From VRUE01 sp963715625 (lineage in GTDB: Bacteria > Actinomycetota > Thermoleophilia > Solirubrobacterales > 70-9), in contig OY970260.1 in assembly GCA_963715625.1 (NCBI GenBank), forward strand, positions 434,001-498,000: a DNA stretch of 64,000 nt, read 5' to 3'. The translations under genes were made by a program, and so were the position numbers. Under the pieces are notes generated by a model. The model had not been told where the DNA came from. It made no database searches and worked only from the letters and a program-made list of their open reading frames with translations. Positions 58,998-64,000 of the stretch are shown here, piece after piece; position 1 is the first letter of the stretch, and each line of letters opens with the position of its first letter.

Positions 58998-59327
58998 GTG
59001 AGCATCGATCCCGCCAAGCCCTCCAAGGCAAAGCGCCAGGCCGACATGGCGCTTGTCGCCAGCTATCACGAGGCGCGCCTTGCAGACCTTCTGGAGCGGG
59101 TGCGGGACGGCTTCGCCCGCTACGACTCGGGCGAACTGGATGCCTTCGAGCTGGACGAACTGATCCACCGCTACAAGAAGGCAGCGCGGGAGCTTTGGAA
59201 GTTCTGCGCCGAAATGACCGGCGGTCGCAACGTCAGCTTCATCGCCCGGACGCTCGAAGAGATGCAAGAGCGCGGCGAGACGATCGACTGGTGGGAGCGC
59301 GGCAACCTGGAACGCCGCCGTCGCTGA
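58998..59327 (+). CDS. Hypothetical helical protein near toxin genes
   Basis: 109 aa from a GTG. Entirely helical and charged (YHEARLADLLERVRDGFARYDSGELDAFELDELIHRYKKAARELWKFC in parts). No membrane segment or enzyme motif. Proteins of this type often sit beside toxin-antitoxin genes, as here, but I cannot assign a function. Confidence 0.6.
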   Translation: MSIDPAKPSKAKRQADMALVASYHEARLADLLERVRDGFARYDSGELDAFELDELIHRYKKAARELWKFCAEMTGGRNVSFIARTLEEMQERGETIDWWERGNLERRRR

Positions 59328-59351
59328 GCTGCTCCGCTGCTGCTGCTATTC

Positions 59352-59402
59352 TGTCGATCAGATAGTTAATTAAGATGTTTATCGTCTTGTCGATTATATA
59401 GT
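59352..59402 (+). promoter_or_regulatory. AT-rich promoter with direct repeats before the Xre antitoxin
   Basis: TGTCGATCAGATAGT (59352-59366) and TGTCGATTATATAGT (59388-59402) are 15-nt direct repeats, 13 identical, 36 bp apart. They flank an AT-rich core with TTAATTAAG, unlike surrounding DNA. They are plausible sites for the HTH protein encoded 12 bp downstream. Confidence 0.55.
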
Positions 59403-59413
59403 AGAGGTAGATC

Positions 59414-59773
59414 ATGGAGGCCGCAGCAAAAACCGGGGCAGGCGCCCTCGTTCGCAAGCTCGACGCGATACGGGACGGGGCTGGTGTGCAGGGTCGGGAG
59501 ATCGCGCAGCTGCTCGGCACCACCCCGCAGACGGTTTCTCGATGGCGCACCGGGAAGGCTGGGCCCCAGCGCCGCAGCCTCGACCGGCTGCTCACGCTTG
59601 CCTGGCTGGCCGAGGAGCTGGCGGAGTTCTACCCGCCCGACGAGGCCCGGTTGTGGCTCTTCTCTCCTCACCGACTGCTGGAGGGCCAGCGTCCCGCCGA
59701 CCGCATCGAGGAAGGCCGTGTCGATGATGTCCTGGCGCTGATCGCCCAGCTTCGAGGCGGCAGCTACACATAA
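59414..59773 (+). CDS. Xre/MbcA/ParS-family antitoxin-like protein
   Basis: 119 aa. An N-terminal HTH (GREIAQLLGTTPQTVSRWRTGKAGP) and a C-terminal toxin-binding-like domain (LAWLAEELAEFYPPDEARLWLFSPHRLLEGQRPADRI in parts) fit the Xre/MbcA/ParS antitoxins that pair with RES-domain toxins. No RES toxin gene follows; the next genes are a DUF433/DUF5615 pair. It is therefore an orphan antitoxin or a regulator of the neighbouring module. Confidence 0.75.
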   Translation: MEAAAKTGAGALVRKLDAIRDGAGVQGREIAQLLGTTPQTVSRWRTGKAGPQRRSLDRLLTLAWLAEELAEFYPPDEARLWLFSPHRLLEGQRPADRIEEGRVDDVLALIAQLRGGSYT

Positions 59774-59851
59774 AGCGCGGCGCGTTGTTCGTTCGGAGTG
59801 GCCGATGCTGTCCGAGGGCACTGCTAATCTTTACCTCGTAAGGTACGGATT

Positions 59852-60436
59852 ATGACCCCGAAGGCCGCAACATCGCCTCTGCTGACGAGAAACGAGATCG
59901 CTGAGATCAGCGGCGTCTCAGTCAATGCCGTCAACAAGGCACTGGAGCAGCGGGTGGCGAGGGCTCGACGCCAGAGGGGACGAACGCTGCTCGCGGTTGA
60001 CGAGGCGGCGGCCCTGGCGCTTCTCTCGGAACTGCCGATCAGCTTGTCGATCAATCTGAGGCGGGAGGTCCGGAACTGGATCGTCAAGCGAAATCCGGTC
60101 GAGGCGGAAGAGTTTGAGCTTTCTCGCGCCCTACGGATCGCTATGACTGAGAATGCCGCCGACGTGGCCAAACGGGCGTTTGACTACGTGCGCCTTCGCG
60201 AGAAGTACATCGAGGTCGATCCGAAGAAGATGGGCGGTACGCCGGTTATCCGAGGGACGCGCGTCCCGGTGCGCACGCTGGCTCGGCTTGTCGAAGGCGG
60301 CGAGAATCGCGGGGCGCTTAAAGAGGACTACCCGCACATCCCGGAGGAGGCGTACGAGGTTGCCGCGCTGTGGGCGAGGGGCAACCCACAGCGCGGGCGT
60401 CCAGTCAGGAAGTCTGCCAGCCGCACTACGGCGTGA
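59852..60436 (+). CDS. DUF433 antitoxin-like protein
   Basis: 194 aa. An N-terminal HTH-like part (LTRNEIAEISGVSVNAVNKALEQ) precedes the DUF433 domain MGGTPVIRGTRVPVRTLARLVEGG (about 127-150). DUF433 proteins are antitoxins for DUF5615 PIN-like toxins. Its stop overlaps the GTG of the toxin frame (GTGA). Normal length for the two-domain form. Confidence 0.82.
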   Translation: MTPKAATSPLLTRNEIAEISGVSVNAVNKALEQRVARARRQRGRTLLAVDEAAALALLSELPISLSINLRREVRNWIVKRNPVEAEEFELSRALRIAMTENAADVAKRAFDYVRLREKYIEVDPKKMGGTPVIRGTRVPVRTLARLVEGGENRGALKEDYPHIPEEAYEVAALWARGNPQRGRPVRKSASRTTA

Positions 60437-60832
60437 AGCTCTGGATCGACGAGTGCCTATCACCCACCCTCGTTGAGCGAGCCAATCGCCGCGGCTACTG
60501 GGCGACCTGCAACCGCGACCGCGATCTGCTCGGCTTGGCCGACAAGGCCCTGCACGAGCTGGTCATCGATGAAGAGGTCGTCTTCGTCACAAACGACGAA
60601 GCGGATTTCGTCGCGCTCTACCGACGGGTCGATCTGCATACCGGCCTCCTGATCCTGCCGCAGGCCGATAGGCGTGAGGGCGCTATGGCCTCTGCTCGAT
60701 GCTGCGCTCGACTACATCGAGCGGCAAGCCGACGCCGCAGATGAGACAGCCGACGAGTGGATGGTCAACAAGCAGGTCGTGGTCGATCCAAGTGGCAAAG
60801 CCGCCCACGACGACCAACCCGGCGCAAACTAG
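60433..60832 (+). pseudogene. DUF5615 PIN-like toxin with an apparent +1 frameshift
   Basis: GTG start 60433 overlaps the antitoxin stop. KLWIDECLSPTLVERANRRGYWAT, DKALHELVIDEEVVFVTNDEADFVALY and LHTGLLILPQADR (landmarks in order) are DUF5615. After EGAMA (about 60690) one extra base puts the rest in another frame: LLDAALDYIERQADAADETADEWMVNKQVVVDP, a typical family end, then runs to TAG 60830-60832. As read, the toxin ends at 60744 with an unrelated arginine-rich tail. Loss of toxin function would leave the antitoxin harmless; a sequencing error is the alternative. Confidence 0.7.
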
Positions 60833-60941
60833 AACGCGGACACAATCCGGACGCAACGGCCGGGCCATCGGTAGGATTGCCCAACAGGCTGGTTCCCAAT
60901 CTCCACTAAAGTCGTCCTGAGTGGAGATTCCGATCAAGCCG

Positions 60942-62114
60942 ATGCGGTCCCTCATCGCAGCACTTGCGCTGTTCGTGCTGATGCCGTGCTCGGTGGCGTC
61001 GGCCGATTTCTTCAACCAGGACACGATTCGGCGGTTTGCGCCGCTTCTGGTCATGGACTCGCAGGAGGACAACGGGCCATCGAGCGCACCCTGGTTCCTC
61101 GACCGCTCGGACCTCGCGTTTGCCGAGTATGGGCTCTGCGATACGGAAACGATCTACTCGGGGCCCTGGACCGCCGGCGCGACCCGCCGGCTGGGCCTGC
61201 TGGCACCGAGAGAGGATCGGTGGCAATACCAGACCAAGGAAGGGCTGCCTTGTCATCGAAGCGGCCCGGTGCTCCTGGCCACCGATTACACACGGCCCTA
61301 TGACTCGCATCGCCCCCCAAGCCTCCACGAAAACGAGGGCTTCTTCTTCGACGCGAACCTCGACGGCGCGAAGGGCGGCATGCCATTCACCAGAGCGGGC
61401 AACCACGAATTCGTCACGCAGGCCCCGATCTACTACGACGATGGTGAGCTGTTCAACGAGAACGGCTCCCGCAAGAATCCGAAGCGAGCGTACATCTCCT
61501 ACTGGTTCTTCTACCCCTTCAACGACGCGCCGCGAGCCAAGTTCCTCTTCAACCACCAAGGCGACTGGGAGAACATCTCGCTGCTCTTCCTCAGGGGCAG
61601 CGATCGCCTCTGGACGCTCGAGGAGGTCTCCTACTCAGCCCACGGCGCCCCCAAACCGATCGACGCCGCCTGCTCGGCAGCCCCTCCCACCGGCGATCCG
61701 CTGACCTGCCCCGTTCCCCGCACGACGTGGGCCGGGCAGTCGCGACTCGTCGGCTACGTGGCCGACGGCAGCCACGCGACCTACTCGTCCCCCGGCCCTC
61801 ACCCGATCCATTCCGCCCACGGGCTGGCGACCGATCGCACCTCGTCCATCGCCTCCGGATTCTCATGGCCCACCTGGCAGAACCTGCTGCCGCTCGAGGC
61901 GCAGGGCTGGGCGGGGTTCTGTGGAGCGTGGGGGAACGTCGGAAAGTTTCCCTTCGGCTCCGAGAAAACCGGGCCGCTCGGGCCAGGCTGCCTCGACGAG
62001 AGGGAACGGCAACGCAAGCGCGGTGGGCCGGGAGGCTGGGGAATCACGAGGTCTTCGCCCGCAGACCGGGCAGCCACGCCGGGACAAGCGGTCGGCGTAG
62101 ATCCGCTTCAGTGA
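60942..62114 (+). CDS. Secreted Vps62-like protein
   Basis: 390 aa from the ATG at 60942; a GTG at 60921 in the same frame is possible. A signal peptide (SLIAALALFVLMPCSVASA) precedes the mature protein. FAPLLVMDSQEDNGPSS, YISYWFFYPFND, NHQGDWENISLLF and DGSHATYSSPG are the landmarks of Vps62-type (DUF946-like) proteins, which have conserved His and Asp residues reminiscent of a hydrolase but no established role. It is exported. Confidence 0.72.
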   Translation: MRSLIAALALFVLMPCSVASADFFNQDTIRRFAPLLVMDSQEDNGPSSAPWFLDRSDLAFAEYGLCDTETIYSGPWTAGATRRLGLLAPREDRWQYQTKEGLPCHRSGPVLLATDYTRPYDSHRPPSLHENEGFFFDANLDGAKGGMPFTRAGNHEFVTQAPIYYDDGELFNENGSRKNPKRAYISYWFFYPFNDAPRAKFLFNHQGDWENISLLFLRGSDRLWTLEEVSYSAHGAPKPIDAACSAAPPTGDPLTCPVPRTTWAGQSRLVGYVADGSHATYSSPGPHPIHSAHGLATDRTSSIASGFSWPTWQNLLPLEAQGWAGFCGAWGNVGKFPFGSEKTGPLGPGCLDERERQRKRGGPGGWGITRSSPADRAATPGQAVGVDPLQ

Positions 62115-62144
62115 CGCGGACCGCGGCGGCGGTACGGTGCGCGT

Positions 62145-62579
62145 GTGATCTATCTGCTCCGACACGGCGATGCCGAGGACGGGACCGGCGACGACGCCTC
62201 CCGGCGGCTGACGCCGAAGGGCCAGCGCCAGGCCGAGGCGGCCGGCAGCGCGTTCGCAGCGATCGGCGCCGAGATCGACGCCTGCCTCGCCAGCCCGAAG
62301 GTACGAGCGCTCGACACGGCCCGGCTCGCCTGCGAGGCGCTTGGCCTCCAGCCCGAGGTCGCCGAGGAGCTGCGCGGCGGGCCCTTTGACTCGCTCGCGC
62401 TCTCCAGCGGGCGCGGCAGCGTCCTGCTCGTCGGCCACGAGCCCGACTTCTCCGGCGAGGTCGGCCGGCTGACCGGCGCCAACGTGAAGCTGAAGAAGGG
62501 CGGCCTCGCGATCGTCAACGGCAGCACCCTGCTGGCGCTGCTGCGGCCGAAGGACCTGGCGGCGATCGCCTCGCGGTAG
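62145..62579 (+). CDS. sixA: Phosphohistidine phosphatase SixA-type
   Basis: 144 aa from a GTG. LLRHGDAED (catalytic His in RHG), CLASPKVRALDTA and the second catalytic His in VLLVGHEPDF define the small SixA branch of histidine phosphatases, which remove phosphate from histidine in phosphorelay proteins. Length is typical of SixA rather than larger phosphoglycerate mutases. Confidence 0.88.
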   Translation: MIYLLRHGDAEDGTGDDASRRLTPKGQRQAEAAGSAFAAIGAEIDACLASPKVRALDTARLACEALGLQPEVAEELRGGPFDSLALSSGRGSVLLVGHEPDFSGEVGRLTGANVKLKKGGLAIVNGSTLLALLRPKDLAAIASR

Positions 62580-62664
62580 GCAGCGTCGAGAACCGGTTTT
62601 GACAGACCGCCCTCGAGGCGTACGATCGGCCCCGAGCCAGTCCACTCGACAGAAGGAGAGCCAG

Positions 62665-62973
62665 ATGCTCTGCGCACTGACGGTCCGCAACCTCAAGCCC
62701 GGCACGATGGAGCAGTTCAAGCAGGCATTCATCCCCGACGACGTCAGCAACGTCCCGGCCGGCTGGAAGAAGTTCTACGCCCTGCAGAGCGTCGCCGACC
62801 CCAACCAGGTGATCACCTTCGGCCTCTTCGACGGCACGCTCGAGGAGCTGCGCGCAGGCCAGCAGGACCCCGACGCCGAGTACGAGAAGCGTCGTGCCGC
62901 CGCCGACGAGCTCGTCGAGTCGGTCGGCACCGACGGCGTCTTCGAGGTGGTCGAAGAGCGGACCATGGGGTAG
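62665..62973 (+). CDS. Ferredoxin-like (ABM-fold) small protein
   Basis: 102 aa after AAGGAGAG. MLCALTVRNLKPGTMEQFKQAF, KKFYALQSVADPNQVITFGLFDG and the C-terminal EVVEERTMG fit the alpha-beta dimeric fold of antibiotic-biosynthesis-monooxygenase-like proteins. No catalytic residues can be pinned. Function unknown. Confidence 0.65.
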   Translation: MLCALTVRNLKPGTMEQFKQAFIPDDVSNVPAGWKKFYALQSVADPNQVITFGLFDGTLEELRAGQQDPDAEYEKRRAAADELVESVGTDGVFEVVEERTMG

Positions 62974-63041
62974 GAGCCGGCGAAGCCGTCGGTTAGGGTC
63001 GTTCGCGACCGAACAACAAGCAGGGGAGAAACGAGGAGCCC

Positions 63042-63563
63042 ATGGCTTACGAAATGCAGATCCGGCAGAGCCAGGATCGAGTCAAGATAAGAAGCCCCTG
63101 GGCCGCGGCCCTGCTGCCGATCGTCACTCTCGGCATCTACCACCTCGTCTGGTGGTACCGGATCAACCGCGAGCTGCGCGACTTCGGCAAGGCCAAGGGA
63201 TACGACCTCGGCCAGAACCCGACCAACTCGGTGCTCGCGCTCTTCCCGGGCGGGATCATCATCGTCCCGGCGCTGGTCACCTACTGGCGCGGCGTCAAGC
63301 GCGTGATGGGCGCCTCCCGCCTCGCTGGCCAGGAGCCGCTCAACGGCTGGATCGCGATCATCCTCTACATCCTGATCGCGCCCGCGCTGTGGGCCTACGT
63401 TCAGGTCGAGCTCAACAAGGTCTGGGAAGCAGAGGCCGACACGATCGAGGGTGAGCTGGCACCTCCGGCGCCCGCCGACCCGCTTCCCCCAGCCATGCCC
63501 GACCAGCCGCAGGCGACCGAGCCGCCCGCCGGCGGACCGCCGCCCGCGGGCCCCGCAGCCTGA
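63042..63563 (+). CDS. DUF4234 membrane protein
   Basis: 173 aa. RSPWAAALLPIVTLGIYHLVWWYRINREL is the DUF4234 start (helix with Tyr/Trp pairs). Two further hydrophobic stretches follow (ALFPGGIIIVPALVTYW and GWIAIILYILIAPALWAYVQ). The C-terminal 35 residues are proline- and alanine-rich. A GGGGAGAAACGAGG region gives the ribosome site. Function unknown. Confidence 0.8.
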   Translation: MAYEMQIRQSQDRVKIRSPWAAALLPIVTLGIYHLVWWYRINRELRDFGKAKGYDLGQNPTNSVLALFPGGIIIVPALVTYWRGVKRVMGASRLAGQEPLNGWIAIILYILIAPALWAYVQVELNKVWEAEADTIEGELAPPAPADPLPPAMPDQPQATEPPAGGPPPAGPAA

Positions 63564-63570
63564 TCCACCC

Positions 63571-63990
63571 GTGAAGCAGCGCGTCAACCTGATCACCCTC
63601 GGCACGGGCGATCTAGGGCGGGCGCGCCGCTTCTACGAAGAGCTCGGCTGGACGACCGGGGCCGAGCCCGGCGACGACGTCGTCTTCTTCCAGGCCGGCG
63701 ACATGGTCGTCGCGCTCTGGGACCGCGCCCGGCTAGCCGAGGACAGCTGCGTCGAGGACGGCGGCGGCTGGGGCGGCATCACGCTGGCGCTCAACCTCGG
63801 CTCGCCGGAGGAGGTCGACACGGTGACCGAGGAAGCGCGAGCGGCCGGCGCGACGATCGGCCGCGAGCCCGCCGAGACCTTCTGGGGCGGCTACAGCTCG
63901 CTCTTCCTCGACCCCGACGGCCATCCCTGGGAGGTCGCCCACAACCCCCACTGGACGATCGCCGAGGACGGCGGCGTCAGGCTGGGCTGA
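63571..63990 (+). CDS. VOC-family protein
   Basis: 139 aa from a GTG, 7 nt after the DUF4234 stop. TLGTGDLGRARRFYEELGW starts the vicinal-oxygen-chelate fold; SSLFLDPDGHPWEVAHNP ends it. Metal ligands are incomplete compared with glyoxalase I, as in many VOC proteins for resistance or dioxygenase-like roles. Probably co-transcribed with the DUF4234 gene. Confidence 0.85.
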   Translation: MKQRVNLITLGTGDLGRARRFYEELGWTTGAEPGDDVVFFQAGDMVVALWDRARLAEDSCVEDGGGWGGITLALNLGSPEEVDTVTEEARAAGATIGREPAETFWGGYSSLFLDPDGHPWEVAHNPHWTIAEDGGVRLG

Positions 63991-64000
63991 CGTGGACGGC

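Overview
The window is high-GC bacterial DNA with dense, often 4-nt-overlapping genes and frequent GTG or TTG starts. Its gene set (many acyl-CoA genes, universal stress proteins, NlpC/P60 protein, sulfate ABC transporter, PBP1A) and one secreted repeat protein of a type I associate with Solirubrobacterales suggest a soil actinobacterium of the class Thermoleophilia. That placement is an inference from content; there is no rRNA or marker gene here to confirm it.

Layout. 1-3.6 kb: minus-strand flavin monooxygenase, enoyl-CoA hydratase and thiolase. 3.7-12.1 kb: mixed housekeeping genes, with a metal-type permease behind a CsoR-like palindrome and a MarR-MFS pair. 12.1-12.45 kb: a non-coding stretch holding a tRNA-like fold and a large hairpin. 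12.45-25.5 kb: ion channel, acetyl-CoA synthetase, MBL-rhodanese fusion, cell-wall hydrolase, rRNA methyltransferase-like protein, NDH-2-like oxidoreductase, universal stress protein and PEP synthase. 25.5-32 kb: a GT4 trehalose-synthase-like glycosyltransferase, a VapBC module and the sulfate operon sbp-cysT-cysW-cysA. 32-42.5 kb: a frameshifted XRE regulator, site-2 protease, stress proteins, an ABC exporter, a P-type ATPase, PBP1A and glyoxalase I. 42.5-47.4 kb: a lower-GC island inserted at the 3' end of the glyoxalase gene. 47.4-58.2 kb: SDR, an AT-biased secreted repeat protein, then a MerR-controlled acyl-CoA catabolic cluster (CoA-transferase III, BKACE, carboxyltransferase, enoyl-CoA hydratase and, divergently, two acyl-CoA dehydrogenases). 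58.2-60.8 kb: a run of toxin-antitoxin-like genes, one toxin frameshifted. 60.9-64 kb: a secreted Vps62-like protein, SixA phosphatase and small proteins.

The most unusual feature is a set of palindromic DNA elements. Three copies are exactly 47 bp with nearly identical arms. One lies in frame inside the P-type ATPase, one in frame in the N-terminal extension of CysT at the sbp-cysT junction, and one forms a 29-codon coupled mini-ORF between two acyl-CoA genes. Two 54-bp relatives share the loop motif but have a different stem. A second type, 118-119 bp, covers the stop codons of genes in convergent pairs; its two copies share a core, but their outermost arms are gene-specific and match across the hairpin. 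The second strong signal is the island in the glyoxalase gene, delimited by an imperfect 27-bp repeat with a displaced gene end at its far side and no visible integrase.

All function calls come from reading motifs and gene order by eye; no database search was possible.
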